Source: an uncultured Acidobacteriota bacterium
Lineage (GTDB): Bacteria; Acidobacteriota; Terriglobia; Bryobacterales; Bryobacteraceae
Assembly: GCA_902826685.1 (NCBI GenBank)
Contig: CADEFT010000026.1
Span: forward strand, 1 to 64,000
DNA length: 64,000 nucleotides
Direction: 5' to 3'
Position numbers and translations under genes: made by a program. This document shows positions 46,301-53,219 of this stretch, piece by piece (position 1 is the stretch's first letter; every line of letters begins with the position of its first letter). The notes beneath the pieces were generated by a model. That model saw nothing but the letters and a program-made list of their open reading frames with translations. It was not told where the DNA came from and made no database searches.

Positions 46301-46421
46301 CCTGCACCTGCGTGGTCGGGTTCTCGTAAAATGCCTTGCCCCGATTGCGCAACTGCCAGAGTTGGTCTTCCGGATCGGGAGCCTGCAACATCGCAAAACA
46401 CAGCAGTAGTTTCCAACTCAT
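43323..46421 (-). CDS. TPR + FG-GAP/UnbV exported protein with long C-terminal extension
   Basis: 1032 residues from the ATG at 46421, which overlaps the upstream stop by ATGA; the longer open frame upstream is a shadow of the PQQ gene. A short leader (MSWKLLLCFAMLQA) precedes TPR units at about 20-165 (GKAFYENPTTQVQAVEEFR; HTWFNLGIHYKKTGESEAAV). An FG-GAP-type propeller follows at about 195-520 and an ASPIC/UnbV segment near 530-615 (GSTVIDAVRITWPNGMIQNE). The last ~410 residues are a beta-rich region I do not recognise. Context suggests a scaffold or ligand-binding part of the exported five-protein set. Confidence 0.8.
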   Translation of the reverse strand: MSWKLLLCFAMLQAPDPEDQLWQLRNRGKAFYENPTTQVQAVEEFRKALALKESVRERLNYGLALLRAGKTVEGVEELKRVQKQDPKLPHTWFNLGIHYKKTGESEAAVEQFEQMVKLEPGDAVSHYNLGVLYKLLNRLPDAAGKFQLAARLAPSLAAPHFQLYNAYRLAGKREEAMKELAVFQELKKAMEASGNSEDMEWNEYAEIYDPIDAVAPGSEAVAAKFTARVLAGTVDAATAGLVALNFNGDAQADLLVWSKDGGLLFAGARTPVAVAEFKAGRFFAAGDINNDALPEVCMLTASGAELFRNRAGKLVKDAKPLAEGVFVKALWIDYDHDYDLDLMLIGEKPVLLRNQGEAGFADRTADFPFAEGTPVDAVAVRTIADTKGVDVVMSYRGKSTVFYRDRLAGKWEAQPMPAVAPGATRLTAWDVNHDGYFDLAFQADGKLQMLRNEQGRQWKPMAAPAVAGGFAFADVTNAGVTEVIAGGGKVPGLREAAVMTSADFNNDGRVDLAAVDAKGIVVFDNATISRNRWFTVRLNGTKNLKLAAGSEVEIKAGRRYQKRLYEGFPLAFGLGGSTVIDAVRITWPNGMIQNETRQAVNRIALYNEAQRLSGSCPMIFTWNGSRFEFLTDVLGVAPLGATSGDGTYFAVDHDEYVSIPGEALREREGHYEIRLTEELAEVTYLDQLKLMAVDHPADVEIYSNDKWKAPPYPEFRLFAAKRRIYPIAARDGRGVDVRAKLMARDRAYADTFHRTMLNTAETHALELDFGDAPAEGTFLVLNGWVDWADGSTFRRQSQIPGRALTAPYLQVRDGKGEWRTVIEDMGIPSGKVKTIAVDLSGKFLSASRQVRIVTNMVVYWDEAFLGVSEDAPAPRLHTLKRAEAGLRFHGFSKPAIHPERRQPESFDYEITSGVSNWNPTPGMYTRYGDVNALLEEADDRMVIFGSGDEVWVRFAAQAPELPNGWKRDFLLLVDGWAKDADANTAYSQTVEPLPFHGMKSYPYGPSERFPGEALATRPALRLLRPLYSRGGK

Positions 46422-47785
46422 GGTTTGTTCCGAAAGGCGTATAAAGTTCCACGCGTTCGCACGAACAGGCGATCGCCGCTGATGGCCGGCGTGGCGTAAC
46501 ACTCCTCGCCCAGATCGCCGGTCCCTAAGGGCTGCCACTGCGCGCCGGCCTTGAGCGTGGTGATTTTCCCCTCCACGCTCGCCAGGTAGATTTTCCCATC
46601 GGCGGCGACTGGCGACGCGAAGTATTCCCCCGGCGCCGCGCGGCCCTGCTTGAGAACGGCACCCGTTGCCGGATCGAGCGAAGTAACGATGCCGCCATCC
46701 TTCACCATGTAGAACACACCGCCATACAACAAAGGCGACGGGACATAAGGCAGTGAGCGCTTGACCCGCCACTTCACCGCCGACTTCGGCAGTTGGCCTT
46801 TTCCATCGAGAGGAATCGAGACCGCGCCATAGTCGCCCAGGCCCATCGACCGCGCCGCCTCCCATTCCGCCGCATCGAGCAGCTTGTCGTGATTGCTATC
46901 CATCCACCCGAAGTGCTCAAACCAATCCTTGTCTTCCTTGAACTCCGCGAGCGAGATTCGCTTGTCCCCGTCTTTATCCAGCTTCGCCAGCGACGCCGCA
47001 AACGACGGCATCCACGGTTGATCGCTGCCGCTGGTGGTCACCAGAACCGATCCGTTGTGGACCACCGGCGACCCCATCGATCCTTGCGAAGCGTGCGCAA
47101 TCCACCATCGCGGCTCGCCCGTCGAAAGGTGATAGGAGTCGATGCGCGTCGAGCCGATGGCGATCACCTGATCTCCCTGCACAATCGGCACCGACCAGCC
47201 TTCGCCGCTCGCCGGGCGGTCCCGTTTCCACCGGGCCCGGCCGGAATCCTTGTCAAGCGCGAGCAGATAGGAACCGCGCGCCTGATCGCACAACAGCAGC
47301 AACAACCCGCCGTCGACCACCGGAGCGGTCGACATCCCATAGAAATTCTCGAACGGCCCAAGCGGATGACGCCAGCGTTCCTCGCCTTCGTGGGAATAGG
47401 AAATCAACCCGAAATCGGGAAAGAAAACGTATACGCCCCGCGCATCGGCGGCCGGTGTCGACGACGCTGGATCGTTGGCGCGAAACACGGTCTGCGTTCG
47501 CGGCCGCTTCAACTCGCGCCGCCACAGTGGACGGCCCGTGGCCGCGTCATAGGCTAGCGTGAGGAGGTTCTCGCCTTCGTTCGCCGTCAGGAAAATGCGC
47601 CCCGCGACGACAACCGGCGAAGATCGCCCGAACGGCACAGCCACCTTCCAGGCAACGTTACGCTCCGGCCCGAATTCGGCGGGCAGATTCGCCTCTTCTC
47701 CCACTCCCGAACCGTTCGGACCACGGAACCGCGGCCAGTCGGCGGCTGTGAGATTGAAACCGATGAGCAACAGCAGCGGGAACAC
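46418..47785 (-). CDS. PQQ-type beta-propeller protein with inserted EF-hands, exported
   Basis: 455 residues from the GTG at 47785. The frame is open to 47899 but that would overlap the divergent receptor gene. The GTG start gives a leader (FPLLLLIGFNLTAA), although the AAGGA before it is too close to be ideal, so the exact start is uncertain. The body is a quinoprotein-like WD propeller (DWPRFRGPNGSG; LTLAYDAATGRPLWRREL; YLLALDKDSGRARW). Two EF-hands, DKDGDKRISLAEF and DSNHDKLLDAAEW, are inserted near residues 268-310. Enzyme activity is not implied, since many such propellers bind no PQQ. It is the first gene of the five-gene operon. Confidence 0.82.
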   Translation of the reverse strand: MFPLLLLIGFNLTAADWPRFRGPNGSGVGEEANLPAEFGPERNVAWKVAVPFGRSSPVVVAGRIFLTANEGENLLTLAYDAATGRPLWRRELKRPRTQTVFRANDPASSTPAADARGVYVFFPDFGLISYSHEGEERWRHPLGPFENFYGMSTAPVVDGGLLLLLCDQARGSYLLALDKDSGRARWKRDRPASGEGWSVPIVQGDQVIAIGSTRIDSYHLSTGEPRWWIAHASQGSMGSPVVHNGSVLVTTSGSDQPWMPSFAASLAKLDKDGDKRISLAEFKEDKDWFEHFGWMDSNHDKLLDAAEWEAARSMGLGDYGAVSIPLDGKGQLPKSAVKWRVKRSLPYVPSPLLYGGVFYMVKDGGIVTSLDPATGAVLKQGRAAPGEYFASPVAADGKIYLASVEGKITTLKAGAQWQPLGTGDLGEECYATPAISGDRLFVRTRGTLYAFRNKP

Positions 47786-47865
47786 TTCCTTCGATGATAC
47801 GCCCGCCCCGGTCTGCAAACGCGCGCTCACGGGTGTAGACTGGCTGGTCGCCAGAGGAGGCCGCA

Positions 47866-50800
47866 ATGCTTCGAGTGCTTTTTCTCCTGCTCGCCGCATC
47901 GCTTTCCCATGCCCAGACGCATGGCGAGATCACCGGTCAGGTGAGCGATTCTTCCGGAGCCGCCATGACCGGCGTATCCATCACCCTCACCAATGAAGGC
48001 ACAAACGTCACGCGGCAGGTCTCGACCAACGCCGCAGGTGGCTACGGCTTTCCGTCGCTGCTGCCCGGAACCTATCGCGTGCGCGCCGAAGCGGGCGGCT
48101 TTCAATCGATGCAGCAAACCGGCATCCAACTGCAGGTGCAGCAGACCGCGCGTATCGACTTCCACATGGAAGTCGGCCAGGTCAATGAAACGCTCAGCGT
48201 GAGCGCCGCGGCTTCCCTTCTGACCACGGAGAACGCCACCACCGGGACCGTGATCGAAAACAAGCGCATCGTCGAACTGCCGCTTGACGGCCGCAATTTC
48301 CTGCAACTCGCCGCGCTCAGCCCCAACGTCAGCTACGGATTCGGCACCGCCGGCCAGCAGGCCAGTATTCAGGGCGGCCAGCGCTCGCAGCAGAACATCA
48401 GCATCGCCGGACTGCGCAGCGAGTTCAACCACTTCACGCTCGACGGCATCGAGAACACCGACAACAATTTCAACAGCTATGTCTTTCTGCCCTCCATCGA
48501 GGCGCTGCAGGAATTCAAGGTCCAGACCGGCGTTTACCCGGCCGAGTTCGGGCGCAACACCGGACAGATCAACGTCTCAACCAAGGCGGGCACCAATACC
48601 TATCACGGCTCGCTGTTCGAGTTCTTCCGCAATACGCGCCTGGACGCCATCGACTACGGATTCACAACCGTCGCGCCCATACGCAATCCCTTCGTACGCA
48701 ACCAATTCGGATTCTATTTAGGCGGCCCGGTGCGAATCCCCAAGGTTTTCGACGGCCGGAACCGCCTGTTCTTCATGGCCAACTACGAAGCCTTGCGCGA
48801 GCGCAAAGGCCTGCGCCAGCTCGCCGACGTTCCCACCGGGGCCATGCGCGCCGGCGATTTCTCCGCTATTCCCCAGGTGCTGTTCGATCCCGCCACCCGC
48901 GCCCGCCAGGGCACGCAAGTCACAGCCTCGCCCTTTGCCGGCAATCGCATCCCCACCAACCGCTTCAGCTCGAAATCGGTGCGCCTGCTGCCCTACTATC
49001 CTCTCCCCAACGTCGGCGGTGCCAGCCTGGCCCGCAATTACCAGGCCCTCGAAGGACGCATCCAGGATGCCGATCAGTTCACCATCCGCGGCGACTTCGC
49101 CGAAAACGCCAATTCCAACTGGTTCGGCCGCTGGAGCCGCACCGAAGAGTACTCGGTCACGCCCAGCACCTTCCCCCAACAAGGCTTAAAGCTCGACACC
49201 CGCGCGCAGCAGGCCATGCTTTCAAATACACGGGTGTTCACGCCCTCCATCGTCAACGAGTTCCGCTTCGGCTACAACCGCTTCCTCAACTCGAATCTGC
49301 AGCAGGGCGCCTATCTCAACAATGCCGTCGGCGAGCTCGGCGGCATTCCCGGCATCGCGCCGCCGGACCCCATCATCTACGGCATCCCTTCCATCGGGAT
49401 CACCGGGTTCACCGGATTCGGCGATACCTCCACCGCTCCCAATCTCACGCGGACCAACGTCTTTCAGTGGCTGGACAATGTTTCCATCAACCATGGCCGG
49501 CATTCGTTCCGCTTCGGCGGCGAGTGGCGGCGCGATCGTTACAACCAGATCGGCAATCAGTTCCCGCGCGGATCGTTCGCCTTCTCGGGTCAGGCCACGC
49601 AGAATCCGGCCGCCGCGGCCAATACCGGCGCGGGCATGGCGGACTACATGCTCGGGCTGGTGCGCACCAGCGCCGGCTCGCTCGGCCTGGCCGTGGCGCA
49701 GCTTCGCGGCACACGCCAGTATTACTACTTCGACGATTCCTGGAAGATCCGCCCGAACGTGACCATCAGCCTCGGGCTGCGCTACGAATTTTCGCCGCCC
49801 TACATCCATAAGCACGATGGCTTGATCAATACGCAGGTCAACTCGCTGTTCGATCCCGCGCGCCGTCCGGTGGTGGTGCGCGCGGGCAGCGGCGATTTCT
49901 ACGAAGGCATTCCGTTCCGCTATGCGCCCAGCGTCCAGGTTGCGCGCGACGGGCGCCTCGGCCGGGGCCTCGTGCAGACCGACTACCAGGATTTCGCGCC
50001 GCGCCTCGGCATCGCCTATAGCCCTACCCCGCGCTGGACCTTGCGCTGGGGCCTGGGTGTATTCCTCACTCAGGACATCGGCAACGCCCGCTACGACATG
50101 GCGCGCAATCTCGCCGCGCGGCGCAACGACACCGCCAACAACGATTTCCCCAATCTCACCTTCGACGCGCCTTTTGCCAGCCTGGGCACCGTCGTCGTGG
50201 CCGCCCCAACCATTCTTTCGAATCAATACGACCGCCGGACCCCTTATGTCACGCAGTACCTGTTCAACATCCAGCGCGAGCTGACGAAAGACTCGGCGCT
50301 TGAGATCGGCTATCTCGGCAACCAGGCGCACAAGCTCGAACGATGGGTGCCGGTCAACTTCCCCACTCCCGGACCGGGCGACGTGCAGAGCCGCCGGCCC
50401 TTCCCCGAACTGGGCATCGTTCAATTGCTGCAAAGCGCGGTCAATTCGAACTATCACGCCTTGACCGGCAAGTTCACACGCAGTTTCTCGAAGGGCTTCA
50501 CTTCGCTTGTGAGCTATACCTTCTCAAAGGCGATCGACACCGGCAGCGGCATCCGCACCCACGCGGGCGATGAAGACTTCCCGCAGGATCCTTACAACCT
50601 CAACGGCACCTCGCGCGGGCTCTCCAATTTCCACCAGCAGCACCGCGCCGTCGCTTCCCTGCTGTGGGAGCCTCCCCTTGGCAAAGGAAAGTCCCGGTTC
50701 CAAGGCGGAGTCCCCAACGCGGTCTTCGGCCAATGGCAGTTGGGCGGCATCTTTACCTATCGCACCGGCCTTCCCTATACCGTCCAGAACGGACTCGATG

Positions 50801-51174
50801 ACGCCAACATCGGCTGGACCAGCCAGCATCCCAATCGCACCAGCGCGCCGCTCATCCCCGCCGCCGGCAAAGACCCCCAGCTTTATTTCAATCCGGCGGC
50901 CTTCTCCCGCATCCCCGCCTATACCTTCGGCAACGTCGGCCGCGACACCATGATTGGGCCGGAGCAATTTTCCTGGGACTTCTCGATGATGAAGAAGTTC
51001 CCGATGCCGAAGGAAGGACACGACCTTCAGTTCCGCTTTGAAGCCTTCAATCTGCCCAACCGGCCAAACTTCAACATTCCGAATGCAACGTTGAGCAGCA
51101 CTTCGTTCGGACGCATCAGTTCCACCACAACAACCATGCGGTCCATGCAGTTTTCTCTCAAGTACATCTTTTGA
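47866..51174 (+). CDS. Oar-like TonB-dependent outer-membrane receptor
   Basis: 1102 residues, ATG at 47866 after GAGGAGG. Signal peptide (MLRVLFLLLAASLSHAQ), CarboxypepD_reg domain at about 18-100 (GEITGQVSDSSGAAMTGVSI), plug (ELPLDGRNFLQLAALSPNVS; GGQRSQQNISIAGLRSEFNH) and a barrel ending QFSLKYIF. A TAGACT (47836-47841) 25 bases before the ATG may be a -10 element, but no good -35 is seen. The divergent PQQ-propeller gene starts 80 bases away, so both may share this control region. The 16-base gap to the next gene suggests read-through. Confidence 0.9.
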   Translation: MLRVLFLLLAASLSHAQTHGEITGQVSDSSGAAMTGVSITLTNEGTNVTRQVSTNAAGGYGFPSLLPGTYRVRAEAGGFQSMQQTGIQLQVQQTARIDFHMEVGQVNETLSVSAAASLLTTENATTGTVIENKRIVELPLDGRNFLQLAALSPNVSYGFGTAGQQASIQGGQRSQQNISIAGLRSEFNHFTLDGIENTDNNFNSYVFLPSIEALQEFKVQTGVYPAEFGRNTGQINVSTKAGTNTYHGSLFEFFRNTRLDAIDYGFTTVAPIRNPFVRNQFGFYLGGPVRIPKVFDGRNRLFFMANYEALRERKGLRQLADVPTGAMRAGDFSAIPQVLFDPATRARQGTQVTASPFAGNRIPTNRFSSKSVRLLPYYPLPNVGGASLARNYQALEGRIQDADQFTIRGDFAENANSNWFGRWSRTEEYSVTPSTFPQQGLKLDTRAQQAMLSNTRVFTPSIVNEFRFGYNRFLNSNLQQGAYLNNAVGELGGIPGIAPPDPIIYGIPSIGITGFTGFGDTSTAPNLTRTNVFQWLDNVSINHGRHSFRFGGEWRRDRYNQIGNQFPRGSFAFSGQATQNPAAAANTGAGMADYMLGLVRTSAGSLGLAVAQLRGTRQYYYFDDSWKIRPNVTISLGLRYEFSPPYIHKHDGLINTQVNSLFDPARRPVVVRAGSGDFYEGIPFRYAPSVQVARDGRLGRGLVQTDYQDFAPRLGIAYSPTPRWTLRWGLGVFLTQDIGNARYDMARNLAARRNDTANNDFPNLTFDAPFASLGTVVVAAPTILSNQYDRRTPYVTQYLFNIQRELTKDSALEIGYLGNQAHKLERWVPVNFPTPGPGDVQSRRPFPELGIVQLLQSAVNSNYHALTGKFTRSFSKGFTSLVSYTFSKAIDTGSGIRTHAGDEDFPQDPYNLNGTSRGLSNFHQQHRAVASLLWEPPLGKGKSRFQGGVPNAVFGQWQLGGIFTYRTGLPYTVQNGLDDANIGWTSQHPNRTSAPLIPAAGKDPQLYFNPAAFSRIPAYTFGNVGRDTMIGPEQFSWDFSMMKKFPMPKEGHDLQFRFEAFNLPNRPNFNIPNATLSSTSFGRISSTTTTMRSMQFSLKYIF

Positions 51175-51190
51175 ACGGTTAGAATCAGGC

Positions 51191-51631
51191 ATGGCGGGCC
51201 GGATCTGTTTCCACTGCAAGCGGAGAGTGGAACCCGGCGAGTCTCACGACTGCTGGACCACCACCGAGGCCGCGCTGCTCAAACCCTTGCCCGAAGAGCT
51301 GCGGGACGCCTTCGAACGGCTCCGCGAGACCGCGCTCACTTTCGGCGAGCAGCGGATCTACGCGTCTCACCACTCCATCATGTTCTCGCGCGACTCCTGC
51401 TATTTCTTCGTGCGCCCGAAGAAGAGCTTTCTCGAAGTCTGCCTGTTTCTGGCGCGCGAAATCAAAGCCCCGCGGATCCACCGGTGCGACCGGTCTTCCA
51501 AGTCGAAATTCTTCCACATCGTTCGAATCCAGCATCGCGATGAGGTGGAATCGCCGCTGACCGATTGGCTGCGCGAGGCCTATACGCTGCTCGATGTCCC
51601 GCCGCGCAAAAAACGCCCGGGAACGGATTGA
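51191..51631 (+). CDS. DUF5655-like protein with N-terminal zinc-ribbon-like cysteines
   Basis: 146 residues. N-terminal CFHCKRRVEPGESHDC gives a C-x2-C...H-x-C pattern that could hold zinc. The rest matches the DUF5655 layout: 'HHSIMFSRDSCYFFVRPKKSFLEVCLFL', an 'APRIHRCDRSSKSKFFHIVRI' stretch, and the final 'PLTDWLREAYTLLD' (given in parts to keep them short; segment about 58-135). The family is of unknown function and is often described as transport-related without proof. A TAGAAT sits only 5 bases before the ATG, which would make the mRNA nearly leaderless. It starts 16 bases after the receptor stop. Confidence 0.7.
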   Translation: MAGRICFHCKRRVEPGESHDCWTTTEAALLKPLPEELRDAFERLRETALTFGEQRIYASHHSIMFSRDSCYFFVRPKKSFLEVCLFLAREIKAPRIHRCDRSSKSKFFHIVRIQHRDEVESPLTDWLREAYTLLDVPPRKKRPGTD

Positions 51632-51690
51632 GGTCCGCCCCCGGGCCAGGTGGCTTAAACGGAGGTGTCGCGTAACGTGCGACGAACGAA

Positions 51691-51709
51691 CCGCCGGCCA
51701 ATCCGGCGG
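51691..51709. terminator. Short GC-rich hairpin in the largest gap
   Basis: CCGCCGG (51691-51697) and CCGGCGG (51703-51709) form a perfect 7-bp stem with a 5-base loop. It lies in the 261-base gap 51632-51892 between the DUF5655 gene and groES and could end the upstream transcript, but no U-tract follows. A second weak hairpin (GTCGC/GCGAC) lies just before it. No CIRCE heat-shock operator is present in the gap. Confidence 0.35.
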
Positions 51710-51892
51710 CGCACTACTTCCTGATTACAAGGCGATTATGAATCGCGCCCGTCCCGTTTACAACACAAGGTTTGCCCTAGTTTCGCGGCGCCGAATCGTC
51801 TAGCCTTCACCCGGCCGTGGTATGCTTTCCTAGAATGGATCGTTGGGCTTTCGCCCGAAATTCAGTTTTCGCTCAAAAAGGAATAAGCGGCT

Positions 51893-52189
51893 ATGGCAGT
51901 GAAGTTTCGCCCTTTGCACGACAACATCGTGGTGCAGCGCAAAGAAGAAGAGGTTGGTATGGTTGGGGGCCTGTTCATCCCCGATAGCGCCAAGGAAAAG
52001 CCTCAACAGGGACTGGTGATTCGCGTAGGGGCGGGCCGCGTCAATAAGGATGGCGTCCGCACCCAGCCCGACATAAAGGAAGGCGACACGATCCTGTTCG
52101 GCAAGTATGGCGGCAACGACATCAAGATCGACGGCGAAGAGTACCTGATCCTTTCCGAAAACGAGATTTTGGCCGTAATCGGCAGCTAA
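51893..52189 (+). CDS. groS: GroES co-chaperonin (Hsp10)
   Basis: 98 residues, ATG at 51893 with AAAGGAA about ten bases upstream. Conserved features are the N-terminal 'FRPLHDNIVVQRKEEE', the mobile loop near 20-35 (VGMVGGLFIPDSAKEKP), 'GKYGGNDIKIDGEEYLIL' and the C-terminal 'ENEILAVI'. It forms the heptameric lid of GroEL. The groEL gene normally lies directly behind; here a Skp-like gene follows 9 bases after the stop. Other groES copies may exist elsewhere in the genome. Confidence 0.97.
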   Translation: MAVKFRPLHDNIVVQRKEEEVGMVGGLFIPDSAKEKPQQGLVIRVGAGRVNKDGVRTQPDIKEGDTILFGKYGGNDIKIDGEEYLILSENEILAVIGS

Positions 52190-52198
52190 GAGGGCGCG

Positions 52199-52717
52199 AT
52201 GAGAATCCTTCCCCGTCGCCTGTTCGTATTGGCTTGCGGGCTCTTGCTGAGCACCGCTGCCTGGGCCCAAATGAAAGTCGGCGTTGTTGATATGCGCGAA
52301 GCCGTCAACGGTACCGCCGAAGTCAAGAAAGCCGTCGCCGCCCTCGAAGCGCGGTTCAAACCCCGGCAGGCCGAAGCCGAGAAGCTCCAGAAGGATATCG
52401 CGGAGATTCAAGGCAAGCTGCAGTCGCTGCAGGGCAAACTGAACCAGCAGGGCGAGGCGGAACTCGTGGGCCAGGGCCAGCGGAAAGAGCGTGAATTGCG
52501 CCGCATCACCGAAGACCTGGACGGCGACCTGCAACGCGAGCAGCAGGAGATCGGTGGCATGGCCCTGGGGCGCATGCGCGCGGTGGTTCAGAAAATCGCC
52601 GAAGCCCAAGGCCTGGATGTCGTGGTCGACGTCAGCCAGACCCTCTATTTCAAACCGGTCCTCAGCCTCACCAAAGCCGCCATCGAAGCCTACGACAAGG
52701 CCCATCCGGCACAGTAG
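52199..52717 (+). CDS. OmpH/Skp-like periplasmic chaperone
   Basis: 172 residues. Signal peptide (hydrophobic core near 8-23, ending AWA), then 'KVGVVDMREAVNGTAEVKKA', a long coiled coil (about 45-130, Glu/Gln/Lys-rich) and a C-terminal strand segment (VVVDVSQTLYFKPVLSLTK). This matches the OmpH/Skp family, trimeric periplasmic chaperones that escort outer-membrane beta-barrels to BamA. It lies 9 bases after groES, not next to bamA as is more usual. With so many large barrels encoded nearby, a heavy demand for such a chaperone is plausible. Confidence 0.88.
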   Translation: MRILPRRLFVLACGLLLSTAAWAQMKVGVVDMREAVNGTAEVKKAVAALEARFKPRQAEAEKLQKDIAEIQGKLQSLQGKLNQQGEAELVGQGQRKERELRRITEDLDGDLQREQQEIGGMALGRMRAVVQKIAEAQGLDVVVDVSQTLYFKPVLSLTKAAIEAYDKAHPAQ

Positions 52718-52729
52718 TAGACTGGGTGC

Positions 52730-53218
52730 ATGCCCGGATACCTGGAGCAGTATGGCGCCGGCGAAGAGAAGCGTGAGCGGCGCCTTCTCCAGATCGCCGG
52801 AGGCACGCTCGGCATTGCCTTGCTAGGTTCGATCCTCTATTTTTCTTTTCGCGACTGGCCGCTTGAACGCAAAATCAAACAGTTCATCGAAGCGGTCCAG
52901 CACCAGGATTACAAGACTGCCTACACTTTCTGGGGCTGCACCGCGGAGGCTCCCTGCCGCGACTACGCCTACGATAAGTTCCTCGAGGATTGGGGCCCCA
53001 AGGGTGTGAATTCCCGTGCCGCCGCAGCCGGAAAACTGGTGGAAACCGAGCGCTGCGGTTCGGGTTTCATTGCCGAGGTAGGCAGTGGCGGAGCCGATGA
53101 CGTGGCGCTTTGGGTGGAACAATCCACACGCCTCGTCGGATATGCCCCCTGGCGGGAATGCCCGGAAAAAAAGCTGCGTTTGCGCAAGTGGCTGCGTATG
53201 CGCTTCGGCATCGGGTAG
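52730..53218 (+). CDS. Single-pass membrane protein of unknown function
   Basis: 162 residues. About 20 charged residues at the N-terminus, one membrane helix near 22-41 (IAGGTLGIALLGSILYFSF), then an extracytoplasmic domain with four cysteines in two pairs (WGCTAEAPCRDYAYD; ETERCGSG; WRECPEKK). The segment 'KIKQFIEAVQHQDYKTAYTFWG' resembles the start of small NTF2-like/DUF4864-like domains, a weak similarity. It starts 13 bases after the Skp-like gene and is convergent with the AsmA gene, with 1 base between the stops. Confidence 0.65.
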   Translation: MPGYLEQYGAGEEKRERRLLQIAGGTLGIALLGSILYFSFRDWPLERKIKQFIEAVQHQDYKTAYTFWGCTAEAPCRDYAYDKFLEDWGPKGVNSRAAAAGKLVETERCGSGFIAEVGSGGADDVALWVEQSTRLVGYAPWRECPEKKLRLRKWLRMRFGIG

Positions 53219-53219
53219 T

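Noticed and set aside
51632-51892. CIRCE heat-shock operator or tRNA before groES
   Set aside because: No TTAGCACTC-N9-GAGTGCTAA-like repeat and no cloverleaf was found in the gap; only short hairpins.
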